From positions 98,191,350 to 98,255,349 of the forward strand of contig CM075770.1 in the NCBI GenBank assembly GCA_037974665.1: a stretch of DNA of 64,000 bases, read 5' to 3'. Below the pieces are notes generated by a model. That model was not told the DNA's origin and searched no databases. It was given only the letters and a program-made list of their open reading frames with translations. A program made the position numbers and the translations under genes. The DNA comes from Ehretia macrophylla. Lineage: Eukaryota > Streptophyta > Magnoliopsida > Boraginales > Ehretiaceae. This document shows positions 23,720 through 34,678 of this stretch, piece after piece (within the stretch, counting starts at the first letter, position 1; each line of letters starts with the position of its first letter).

Positions 23720-24816
23720 GTTTTTATGCATACGGATACGTATATACCATTGATTTGTATATTTTCAAAAATGTGAATGTCAATGATAACATTCAGAATG
23801 CATCAATAAATAAACATGGAATACCGATTGTGGTAGAAGACTTAAAGTTCCATCCTAAACCAATTAAGTATGGTATCATAATTGAGTTTTGCTCCAATCT
23901 TATTTATTCACGTTAGTACCATTCTTGTTTAGAAGCCGACTCTAGTATATGAAGCTTTTAGTTCACCTGTGTGTGTATATATATCAAGTCTAGAATTATT
24001 AATTGAACCTCATTTAAATAGATTTGAAGTAATTAAGTGTTACAAGAAAAAGTTTAGCTGCTGCCCACTTTGTATTCTTCATCCTTCTTTTTATTCTAAC
24101 CTTATTACTTTTGAAATTACACAAGGACCCTAACCTAATGTTAGAACGTTTTTTATTTTTATGGACTACCACTAATTGAGACATTTTTTATTGTTTCAAA
24201 AATGGGTCAAGATTGATCGATAAAGCGCAAAATATAATCCATGGTGATCGAGTTCAATTAAACCAAAAGTCTTTTTCACTACTCTTATTATTTTTATTAG
24301 TTGAGTGATATGTATGATGTAAGACATGTTTTAAATCTAGAATAGTTTGATGATGAGGCCCAATAAAGTATTGTAAAGCTAGATCCGTTTCTTCTATCCG
24401 GATACTAATAGTCTATATATTAGTTGTTCTAAACTCGAGCCAAGATGATTTACTAAATGACCAAGGTTCTATTTGGCCTAATTTTTAGATACACAAAAGT
24501 GCTTTATGAGAATTTAAAAGCTAAAACTAACATGTTTGGCCTATGTTTGAAAGTGTTTTTAAGTAAAAGCTGAAGTTGTAAAAGGTTAAAAAACAAGAAA
24601 CTCTAAATTCGAGTTTTTTTTAAAAAAAATATTTGCAAAACTATTTTTATGCTCGGAGTTTTTTTTTTTTTTTTTTCTCAAATGTGAACTATTTAAGTGG
24701 TCCTTAAACTATGAACTCAGAGAAGTTATAAAGTATTAAAGATCTAAAACGAGTAGAAAGATTACCAAGGAAATATCAGTTTAAATTCGGTCAAAAACTT
24801 TGAAAAAAAACAGAAG
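20944..24816. other. Gene-free upstream part of P2
   Basis: Homologous to 10464-14334. It holds the gypsy relic (LTR fragments beginning 23075 and 23350, PPT between) and a TA/TATG microsatellite (23609-23720). No supportable gene was found; the frame at 23632-23916 is microsatellite. Confidence 0.6.
23075..23512 (+). mobile_element. Shrunken gypsy relic in P2
   Basis: The same two-LTR-fragment relic as at 12609-13046. Here the first fragment begins TGTGACATCC, closer to the second (TGTGATATCC), which supports their being paired LTR pieces. Confidence 0.6.
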
Positions 24817-25160
24817 AAGTCGGTCAAATTTGATATGAAAAGTCAAATCAGGACTCTTAAGTGATATAAACTCCTGCATAGCATGAGAATATGAGCTAAT
24901 GAAAAATTAGGAAACAACACACATGCAAATCCAATCCATTCCAACTCAGAATAGAATTACTAGTGAAAATTTAGAAAACCAATTTAATTCGGGATAAAAT
25001 TCTTATTAAAAGGGTGACTTACATCCCAAGCTTTGTTCGTCTATAAATGACATAGGTTACTAAGAAAGCAACTCTGAAATCATATAAGTATCCAGTTCTC
25101 TTCTTCATTACATTTAGCTTTAATTTCATTCGTTACAATCTTGCAGTTTTCAGCTTTTCC
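24817..25160 (+). promoter_or_regulatory. Promoter/5' UTR block of the P2 chimeric gene
   Basis: The single copy of the promoter block in P2, with TATA (CTATAAATGA) at 25041-25050 about 110 bp before the ATG. A stretch equivalent to agtctaggtg is missing near 24923. Confidence 0.68.
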
Positions 25161-25676
25161 ATGGCATCATCTAGAAAACCGTCTCTTCTTCTTCTTCGTC
25201 ATTCACCATTCAACTTTACAGTTATCGAACCAGTAATGGCAACTTACTCTTGGACGAGAACAGCAAGCAGCCTATCTAAGATGAGCTCAAGCTCTACCAT
25301 CAACAATGGCGCGAAAAAGGCCAGCTTCATGTACATGCTGTGGCAGGAACCAGCAATCATTGGTCATCTAGAAAGGAGAATTAATCAATCCACTTCACCT
25401 CAAGAGAATGACCAGTTCAAGGCTCCACCTTCCATGGCTAATGGTACCAATGTCTCAAATAAAACATTGCCATATGATGAGAACACAAGTATGAAGAAGG
25501 TTAATGTTGACAATGCAATGTGTCCCCGAGGGGAGAGCAACGGCAGCTATTGGACACCCTCTATGGACGGCATACTACAGAAGACGAATGAGAACATTCT
25601 GCAGATAATTGATGCTCTCTATGGTCCTGGTAGACATCCTAAGTTGCCAGTTTTTGGAGAGTGGTGCCGTGAATAA
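25161..25676 (+). CDS. Intact chimeric orphan protein, 171 aa
   Basis: An ATG frame of 171 codons and the only unbroken member of this small family. Residues 1-11 (MASSRKPSLLL) come from the GDSL-like gene's 5' end. The hydrophobic core of that signal peptide is not included, so secretion is not expected. The rest is polar, Ser/Asn-rich and low in recognisable domains; a second in-frame Met lies at residue 41. Near the C terminus, PKLPVFGEW resembles the PxFGxW core of plant RIN4/NOI proteins, but the rest of a NOI domain is missing and the resemblance may be chance. The promoter block and TATA suggest it could be transcribed. I cannot assign a function; a decaying gene with a surviving frame is the main alternative. 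Confidence 0.5.
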   Translation: MASSRKPSLLLLRHSPFNFTVIEPVMATYSWTRTASSLSKMSSSSTINNGAKKASFMYMLWQEPAIIGHLERRINQSTSPQENDQFKAPPSMANGTNVSNKTLPYDENTSMKKVNVDNAMCPRGESNGSYWTPSMDGILQKTNENILQIIDALYGPGRHPKLPVFGEWCRE

Positions 25677-25932
25677 TTGGATATAAGTCCCAAGTACCCT
25701 CCATAGATATTAGAGAAAGCCTCATATATACTACTAACTTCTTGTGACTCTTTAGAGAAAATTTTGATAAACTTTGACGGGTAGATCATAGAATTTACTG
25801 TACCAAATAAATGATATTTTTCTTCTTCTTCTTTTTTTTTTTAAATCTTCGAATTAAACATGCTTTTACCTTATATGTTTGGGTATTGGACGTAGGTCAT
25901 ATGCACTTCACTTGTTGTTTGGTTATGTATAT
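25677..25932. other. 3' flank of P2 chimeric gene
   Basis: Probable 3' UTR, with a T-rich run at 25818-25842. The small frame at 25811-25999 is driven by that run and overlaps the hAT-like end. Nothing else was seen. Confidence 0.5.
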
Positions 25933-25940
25933 CATATGCA

Positions 25941-26262
25941 GTTGTCGAAATCGTAAGAATCGACAAAGAAACGATGCAAATCGAATGAGAAAATTATAAA
26001 TCAATGTGAATTGTATGTGAATTGTAACGAATTATACGAATCATTGAATCGCGAACGATTTAGGCCACACTTTAAAAAATCCAAAATCAGGGAGAAAAAA
26101 GTCTACTTTAAGTTTTTTTTTTTTAATAAAATACAATTAGCCCAATTTTAACAAAACTGAACAAATAAAATTAAAATAAGGCCCATTAACATTATCATTA
26201 TATCACATTTTCCAATTTCAAGTTTCAACTACAAAATCACAAAAATAAAAAGCCATAATTGC

Positions 26263-26306
<44 letters not shown>

Positions 26307-26849
26307 TATCTATAACTGAGTTGATCGCAGTTGAGTGGAGGATTTGAGAACTTTTTCTGGCCGTGTCAAAAACTCAAGAATCAGACGGTGGAATCAGAGA
26401 GAGGACTCCAGGACGGTTAAGTAAGTTGTAAGTGAGCTTTTTAGTTGTTTACTATGCTGATCTTTAATACTTTGCTTTTTAGTTTGGTTATTTTTTCGCT
26501 AAGTTGCTTTTTAGTTTGGTTGGTTGGTTAGACATGGTCATTAAAGCATTAAAGGTTAAAAAATTGATTTGGAATTTAGTTTGGAAATTAAATCATAAAA
26601 TATTATTTTGGTCTTTGTAGTTTGGACATAAAATTGCTTTAGAATTTAGTTTGCAAGTTAGTGATCATTAGAAAAGTAACAAAAAATGTATATAAATATC
26701 CATTCAAAAGAAGAATTTCAACTAAAAACTATTAATAGAAAAATAATATATCAAATTAATCTAATTTTAAAGTTGTGACTGAATTAGTACGATTCACGAT
26801 TTAAAAAATGACAGTTTGATTCACGATACAGTTAACGATGACAACTATT
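25941..26849. mobile_element. Non-autonomous hAT-like element (P2)
   Basis: CATATGCA at 25933-25940 and 26850-26857. The left end reads AGTTGTCGAAATCG and the right end, inverted, AATAGTTGTCATCG. It is 909 bp with a longer GA run (about 26268-26304) than P1 and an extra T-rich stretch near 26113. No transposase. Confidence 0.7.
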
Positions 26850-26857
26850 CATATGCA

Positions 26858-27652
26858 ATGGTTAGTCCTAAGGGATGAGAGATTAGAAACCAACACTTCT
26901 TGGTCAGGGAGTAAGGCTTTTACCACCAAGTTTTCCCTTTGGGGATGTATCCTAGTCTAAATCACATTTGTTTAGATTACTTGTCTTTCTCTTTCTTACA
27001 AATTGTTTGCTATCAATAAAATTCTTGCTACCTAACAAAAAAAAAAAAAAAGAATCACATATTTTCTTTTATTAAAGTATTTTTATTTGCTTGCAGTATT
27101 AATACTTTTTTTTTTGTCGGAGCTTCCAGTATTAATACAAGTATTAGTTAATGGAAGGCACCATCAAGAACAAGAATGGACATGGAAATTAGACAAGACA
27201 TTTTTTTTCTTGGGTTCATAGAAAGCTAAGTAATACAGACAATTGACCTATAGCAACCATGTTAGATAAATTTTTTTTTTTAATACTTTGACACATTAGA
27301 TGACAAGAAATCACATTCAGATTTTGTTGTTAAAGGTATTATTTAGTTAAAGTGAAAACTTTCATGCATGCAATGTGCAAAGTGCACTCTTGGTTTACAA
27401 TTTACGCACTTCACCATATAATTAGGTATGCCATACTAAGTTTTTTAACATTTCGTTTTATAATTTTGTATATGGAATTATTATTAGATAGATAATATCA
27501 TTTACGAGTCCATATGCATGAAATATTACATGTACAATAGGATAGAGTTGATCAACCATAACTAGTCTTGGCTCTTTGTTCTTTCAAGCCATCCTTTCAA
27601 CCGAACAATTGGCTAAAAAACGCATCATTACAATATATGACCCAGTTAAAAT
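26858..27652. other. P2 tail, gene-free
   Basis: AT-rich. It lacks the inverted-repeat block of P1 and has a private insertion of about 130 bp near 27174-27303. No gene. Confidence 0.5.
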
Positions 27653-29031
27653 TTCTCCCAAGTACATAAAAAAATCTTTTGTTTAGTTATTATTGTGAAA
27701 TCAAAACTTCCTCTAAAAATACTTGTAATGTTTTTCTTATCCACCTCTCTTCTCTTCGTATATAAATAATTAGAACTTCTATCTTTTACAAAATAATTGT
27801 CAAAAGATAATAGAGTGATGATAAATATACAGAGAAAGAAAAATAAAATAAATTCTATAAATTTCTCTTACTACTGATTCATTCATTTTTGGTTTGAGTC
27901 AACTTTATTTATAGGATTTCAAATCTTCTAGATTCATAGGCTCTGACATAATCACATTCGCTGTTTTATGACACTCAGTTTCAAATTATGTTTTGAAATT
28001 ATGTTTGTTGTATTTTGAGTTTATTGTTGTGTAATCTTTATGGCTTATCTTCACTTGTTAACTACAGTAACTATTTGTATAAATTGTTGTAATCGCTCAA
28101 TTAATGAAATATAGAAAATTACTTTAGCTAAGGGAATGACTCAAAAATTAACTTCGTCTCCACTTGCGCGGGCGTGTTGAATTATAATAAATAATACAAT
28201 TAACCCCTTTCTAAGAATTTAAACTTTTAGATGAATTGCTCACTTAATATTAGCTATAAAAAGGCCTTAACATAACCACAGTAGCTAATTGCATAGGCGT
28301 TGATATAATCATATTAGCTTTTATGATTTTCCAAAATGTGGCTTTCACGTTCATTCATTATTCCGACTTTTGCATTGATCTATATTGTGACATTCAGCTT
28401 CCTTGGTATTGCAAGTTTTACATTCATTTGTATTACAAGTTCCACATTCGTTCATATCATGATATTCACATTTATCCATATTGTGGCTTTCTCACTTGCT
28501 CATATTATAGCTTTTATGCTAGTGAATATTCATTAGTGAGTACTTTATAACACTCCCTATTGAAAATTCACTACAAAAGTATATTTTATCAAAAACTTTG
28601 CCAAGAAAAACCTAATAGGTAAAAACTTGACTAAAAAAAATGATTACACTATTCTTACAATGATATATAACATACTTGGTCTATCTTATTAAAATATTAC
28701 CAGGAAAAACCCAATAAGGAAAAACCCTTAGTAAACAAATTTATTGGATTGGATTTTCACTTGAATGTACTTGTTGAATATCAATGACACAACTAGTTTG
28801 AATCTTATAGACATAGACAAATTTCAAAGATACATGTTTTGTTTCTTCACATTCAATATAGCCAACTTTGATTTGTGTATTATAGACGTCAAAATTTACA
28901 ATCACGAATTTGTAGACACCAACAATCTATACGGTCAAAAGGCAAAGAGAGTGACGTGAGTCTTGACACTAGTGTAGTGTCGGCCAAAGACGCTCGAACA
29001 CTCAAGTCAGTGATTTATTGGGAGGTGTATA
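27653..29031. repeat. Left segment of module P3
   Basis: Homologous to 10464-11836 and 20944-22296. It stops at GTATA (29027-29031), where a gypsy element is inserted, and resumes at 38642. No gene; frames at 28323-28550 and 28765-28959 are the same repeat-driven frames as in the other modules. Confidence 0.8.
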
Positions 29032-31992
29032 TGTAACACCCCGATCCCTCACGAGACCGGAGCCCTGATCCAAATCCTGAGGTCAAGAAAAATGAGAAAA
29101 AACGGACAGAGTTTCCCCTATACTTAGGTCATACCAAAACCTACACTCAGAAGAAATAGCCACAACAACAATATACAGATATTCATGCATGCATTTCCTT
29201 TACTTACTGAAATACTAAGGTCATAATTCCGATTATCATACCACTCTAATATTTTATACTTATCTAACTTAGATATTAAGTTATTCAACCAACTTTAACT
29301 TTAAGGTAAACTTATAGTATTCCCCGTTAAAAAGGTAGATTTAGTTTCCTTCTTTTAACAAAATAGATTATAACATTCTAGGTTAGGAGTGCAAAAAGAA
29401 ACCAAACATTAACTAAGTTATTACAAACCACTATTCTAGGAGAACTTGTCACTTAATTACATGCTTTACAACCAAGATATATACAAGGTACGCAGGCCTC
29501 AAAAGAATACATAATAATCACAAATTTACATTGAGCAACCAACTAGAACCAACACAAGCACTCAGGGAGACTCCCGAGCCTCCTCCTCCGCAGCCTCGGG
29601 AGGAACTGAACCTGCCTCCCCTAAAATGGTTAAAAAGAGGGAATGAGCAAACATTGTTGCTCAGTGAGGGAGGTGAATAGATATCTAGGGAGTTTTGAAA
29701 ACCTTTCGTGCAATACAATTAAATCACATAGTCAATAACAAAGGAAAAATTCTAACTCAAAATAAAAAGGTTATGTACCACACTTAAATGGACTACATAT
29801 TCGAACTTTAAGTACATTTAACTATTTAAAGACAATAAAGCAATCACAATAACTCAGTTAACTTTATTAAACTAATATACAATAATGAACTATCTAGCAA
29901 CCATTAAAGAAAGTAATCCAGCACGAGAAGACCAATACAACAGGATAACCCAAGAATACCATTTCAAGACAATGTGTTATTCAAGAAAACAAGTTAGATA
30001 ACACACATACAAAAGAATATAGACAATGGTAACTCTCCAAGGACTTAGGGCCCAAGCAAGAGTTACACGATAAAAGGATACAGCTCGATAACCCTTATCA
30101 CTCCAATTTTATCGTGTAACTCTCGCTTGGGCCCTAAGTCCTTAGATACAACTCGATAACCTTTATTACTCCAATTCCTTGAACCATGAACCACGAACCA
30201 CGAACTTGATCTCGATATGCTGGCATCTTAAACACCAATGGGTACATCCGCATCTTAAACACCAATGGGTACTCCGGATGTACCCGATACCTACGACCCA
30301 ACACCCCTTGGCAATCTCTGGACTAAGCGAGTGAAGGAATAGGGTACGGAGCTAGAGTAACCAACCCTGACAAGCCCGATGCTGGCAATAGAGGCCCATC
30401 GCATCTGCCCCAATGATGAGGTTGCGCAACCATCGAAACGATAACACAAATAACAATAACAATATAAACAAGATAATTCGATAGACACATAATCGAGGGA
30501 CAACAAAGTAGGTTGTCTTTGCACGTAAGTTACAATATATAAGCAACACAACAGCCAATAAATCCACATGAGAAAAGAACTCCAAGCTATTATCAACATT
30601 AAATCTAACTTTGTGACTTTTCCCCTTGGTCCATTGGTTCAATTTGAAGCACATACGAAACACAAATTACATAATTCACATACCAACTATTCTACCCTTC
30701 TAAAGACACTTTATGACACCATCTAAAGCTAGAAAAGTTCATTTTTATCTACATCTATCACAAAAGCCCCAAAAGCCCCTTAGTCACTTTACACTACAAC
30801 TACCCAAACCACTCATTAATTCAATGTCATAAAAGTATTTTAGACACTACCTAACATAATAAACATCAATCAAGGCATTCAAACACACCCGGATAACCAA
30901 TCTACCTATGGCCCCTTTAGTGTTCAATTCAATTTAAGCAAGTTTATTCAAGTTCTAATCATTTTAAACTCTAACCTAGGTTCAATAACATCTATAGCAT
31001 CATTAGATATCATACAATTAAGCTCATAATCAAGAATTAACAAAAAGCCCGAAAAATACTATTCATTATCTTCTACATATAACCATTTGCAAGAATTCTC
31101 AATCCAATCCAATAAACAACTCAAAGCAAGTCCTTGTAGCTAGTAAGCACTATTATATACAATAAACAAGCACTATATACACATATATCAACAAATCTAA
31201 GAATTTCAAAACAAGATAAAAACTTTGAAAATGCAAGAATATGCAATCCCTCACCAACTAAGGGTTGAAGAAGAAAGGATCAAGCTTGATTTTCCTTAGA
31301 CCACCTCCAAAATGCCTAGAAGATCACACAAATGCTAGCCCTAAGATTTTTTCTACCTTTTTTCCTTACCTTGAAGCCGACGGCCTCTTGGCCTTTTTTG
31401 CTTTTATTTTGTGTTATTGTTTTGTGTATTTAGTGTATGTATGTGTATATAAGATATATAGATAGATATATGTAATAGTTGGGCCTTGTTTTACTTAAGG
31501 AAAATGCAAAGCAATCTAGTTTTAAAGCCCAAAGTTGAGCTAAGTTAAAAGAAGCCCAAACAAGCAATCTAGTTTTCTACTATTCATACGATACATATAA
31601 CAATTTTTTTACCCGTCTTACCGAAGTGTTATGCAAGTAAAAATTATGAACGTATACCCAAAATCACTTATATAATAAGGGAAAAATACGAGATCCGTAA
31701 AATAAAATACTTTAATTTTTATCCCGGGCTCAAGGTTCATTTTAAAATGATGAAAATAAGTCTACTAAATATAAGAATCCATCCTATTTAATAAAAATAT
31801 CAAAATAATAGGTTAATTATTTTATTTGAATTTGTTAAATATTAGTTGCATTTTTTGAAAGAAATATAAAAAGTAAGCTACTAAATAATTGTAAGGCTTT
31901 GTAAACACATATGCACATATAAACACTTAAAATAACACATAATTATATGAAAATATGTATAATATGCTACATGCTAGGTCCAGGGTATCACA
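29032..31992 (-). mobile_element. 3' LTR of the gypsy element
   Basis: 2961 bp from tgtaacaccccg to gggtatcaca on the plus strand. Small frames inside (29518-29718, 30291-30663, 31265-31465) recur in the other LTR only as LTR sequence and are not genes. It carries a private inverted duplication at 30041-30141 and a short duplication of catcttaaacaccaatgg near 30225-30270. Confidence 0.87.
30041..30141. repeat. 35-bp inverted duplication (hairpin-forming)
   Basis: Arms at 30041-30075 and 30107-30141 are complementary with one mismatch, separated by 31 bp. The spacer-like sequence is repeated in diverged form right after the second arm. The other LTR (about 36754-36830) has only one arm, so the change arose in this LTR. 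Confidence 0.85.
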
Positions 31993-32005
31993 CTCTCCCC
32001 CCTTT
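31993..32005 (-). other. Polypurine tract
   Basis: On the minus strand, AAAGGGGGGAGAG lies immediately before the 3' LTR start TGTGATACCC, the standard second-strand priming site of an LTR element. Confidence 0.85.
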
Positions 32006-32817
32006 AAGAAAATTGTGTCCTCGTAATTCCTTATTCTCAAAAGAATCCTACATTATATGTAGTAACTCCGGTCGGAACTGTTGCCGAAGAAGTGCAGTAC
32101 CCAAGAATACCAACAAGAATACCCACAATAACATCATTAAGAAATCCAATAAGAATACCAGAAGAATCGCACAGAAGAAATCCTATATAAGGTAACCAAA
32201 TAAAGGCTCCTATGAAAATACTGGTTAGAAGTCCGAATATGAGTATCATATAAGAATCTCATCTATTAATGTTGAGGAAATACCAATAGGAAATATATAT
32301 ATGAATATGAAGGAAATACCATACACGAGGTCCCGAATAAGAAATCCAAATACGGGCCATTTAAAGAACACTAGCTGAACACCTCTGAGTGAGAACTCCT
32401 CCAAATAGGAGTATTATACAAGAATTTCATACATGATGCCAAGTAAGAAATCCATCTGAGATTCCCGGGTGATATTACTGATGGAAATATTGCTAAAGAC
32501 TAACTGTCATCAAATAACTCCCTGCAAGAAGGCTAAAGAGAATGCCCCACAAGAAGCTCAACCATAACCAACATCTCCTTGTAGGTTACAAGTCATGCAC
32601 ATGAATATTTCTAAATGTCTCAATGCCAGATACACAAGTATAATCAATTATAAATTTCAGTTATATTAACATATAGGAATTCATTCTTGTCCTTACTCGT
32701 TCCGCGAAGCACTCTTTCTTAGTCGACGATGTAGACTACGGATGGCTCCTGACGAACAGTGGCCCTCTCTACGGTACTTCTCTAGGTGGCCCCGTTGATT
32801 TTGAGCTGCCATTTAGG
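32006..32817 (-). other. Non-coding part of gypsy internal domain
   Basis: Lies between the gag remnant and the PPT. 32080-32480 is rich in aagaatacc/agaaatcc repetition. No pol motifs (D-D-D/E integrase, YxDD polymerase) were found. The frames at 31947-32195 and 32037-32249 look like chance. Confidence 0.55.
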
Positions 32818-33157
32818 GCAATCCTTGACCCAATGCTAGTGGCTCCCACAGCCCATGCATTGCCCTGCCTTTTTCCAACAGTTTAAAATGACATGGCCCT
32901 GATGTTTACAATAAGTACAGTAGGGGGTCGGAAGAGGTCATTTACCTAGTTGACTCGGGTCGGCATCAGATTCAGCTTTCTGTTTCTCCTCTCATGGTAC
33001 CACAATCGTGGTCTCCTGCCGGAGTAGACTCTCGAGTACTTGTGCCAATCCAACCAATGTCTCGGCCATCTGAACTAGTATCTGCACCTGTTCGTCTACG
33101 AAGGTTGTTCACCAACCCCCTCTTACTGTGAACTTCCACCTTTAGGTTGCCTGCCAT
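32818..33157 (-). pseudogene. Gag C-terminal remnant with two zinc knuckles
   Basis: On the minus strand two CCHC knuckles (C-x2-C-x4-H-x4-C) lie in one frame: the first at 32919-32878 (CTYCKHQGHVILNC), the second at 32859-32818. The second has a TAG at 32838-32836 in place of a residue after the histidine. Upstream in that frame is a leucine-rich, coil-like stretch with further stops. Double knuckles of this type are the nucleocapsid part of gypsy Gag, which packages element RNA. The coding frame is dead, although the knuckle cysteines and histidines survive. Confidence 0.78.
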
Positions 33158-33511
33158 TCACCATATTTTCTTTGCTCTATAGGGGGAAGAGATTACTTAC
33201 CAGTTCAAAGGGTAATGCATGCATGTAGTAGGAGGCATATAAGATACATAAACTAAACAAATATACAGTGCAGGAATACACATAGTCATATGCTTGCATA
33301 TCTAGCATGTTCCTCAGGTTAACATAGTGAAGCATGTAGTCACTTATATCAATACACAAGTATAGCATATAAGAGCACATTTTCAATCAAGCAACACAAC
33401 AATCTCACATGCAAGCGCACATATTTATTTAAGAACACACTTCACATGCACGTACTTGAGGATTACTACTCGCCAGTCCGAGGACCCTGTCCCTGCTAAG
33501 ATTTAACTATA

Positions 33512-33522
33512 CTTTGATACCA
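33512..33522 (-). other. Primer-binding site, initiator tRNA-Met type
   Basis: On the minus strand TGGTATCAAAG lies two bases past the LTR end, matching the start of the usual iMet primer site TGGTATCAGAG with one difference. It fixes the 5' LTR as the right-hand one. Confidence 0.83.
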
Positions 33523-33524
33523 TT

Positions 33525-34622
33525 TGTAACACCCCGATTCCTCACGAGACCGGAGCTCCGATCCAAATCCCGAGGTTACCAAAAATGAGGAAAAACGAAC
33601 AGAGTTTCCCTTGTACTTAGGCCAAACCAAAACCTGCACTCAGAAGAAATAGCCATAACAATAATATACAAACATTCATGCATGTATTTCCATTAGTTAC
33701 TGAAATACTAAGTGAAGAGAATAAGATACAACATATCATAGGTTCAAGATTGTTGAAGAATGTCATGAATAACATGTTAAGGCCGAACCATGCATGGCAC
33801 ATTTCAAAAAATTTCAAGCATTCTAAGCATGTATCAACATGTATACTTCAAACTATGTCTATAAAACTAATATATATGCATTATATATCTACTATACATA
33901 ATGTACAAAAGGTTTGAAGATATACCTTTAGAAGATTTCCGAATGGTAGATGCAAGGTTTGATAAAATGAACTCCTTGAATCCTTCTAACTTGAAGGCTC
34001 TAGATTAGTCCACCAAGCATCCAAAGTCCACCAACACTCTTGAAGACTAAAAGTGCTAGTAATGTATTCAAGAAATATAGCTATGTATATTATTTGTTTT
34101 TGCAAAAGGAAAAGCTTTTTCTTTCTTCTAGCTATGGCTGAAAACAACCATGAAGAAGATGAAGTTTTTCTCTCTCTTGCACCTAGTATGTGCCGTGTGT
34201 GTGTTGGCTTAGAGGAGAGAGAAGTTGTCTTCAAATTAGTTTAATATAATCACCATTATGTTATCATTAATCATGCAAAACAACCAATCAAAATAGCTTG
34301 CTTGAATGGAAGACAAGATTACCTCTTTTGCATGGCTTTGGATTGTAATAATTACAATCTAAAGGTTGTTTTTTCACTCTCCTACAACTTGTAAAAGCAA
34401 TCATTACAATCTAATGACAAAAAGGTGTTTTGATTTAATCAAGATTAAATCTCCACCTTTAATTCAAATCATTGGATAAGATTAATCTTAGGATAGATGA
34501 CATGGACAATCCAATCATCCTATTAGCCTAGTCATACGCCACATGTGCTACTTTATCGAATGATTTATTTTGTCATTTAATGACTAGGATTGATGACGTG
34601 TCATTTCTTAAATCATATCATC

Positions 34623-34678
<56 letters not shown>

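Larger units (their letters stand above)
20944..27652. repeat. Module P2: intact chimeric ORF, GDSL-like gene absent
   Basis: About 6.7 kb, head to tail with P1. Upstream of the promoter block it matches the flank of the GDSL-like gene (13047-14335). Downstream of the ATG it matches the chimeric gene (17284 onward). It therefore looks like P1 with everything between the two promoter copies removed. Confidence 0.83.

Noticed and set aside
30291-30663. Overlapping 102- and 103-codon hydrophobic minus frames, also at 36886-37256
   Set aside because: They lie inside paired LTRs, break differently in the two LTRs and use non-ATG starts in part. Similarity is due to the LTR duplication.
33986-34244. 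Opposed small frames on both strands
   Set aside because: Inside the SIRE-like solo LTR, with no homology or initiation context.
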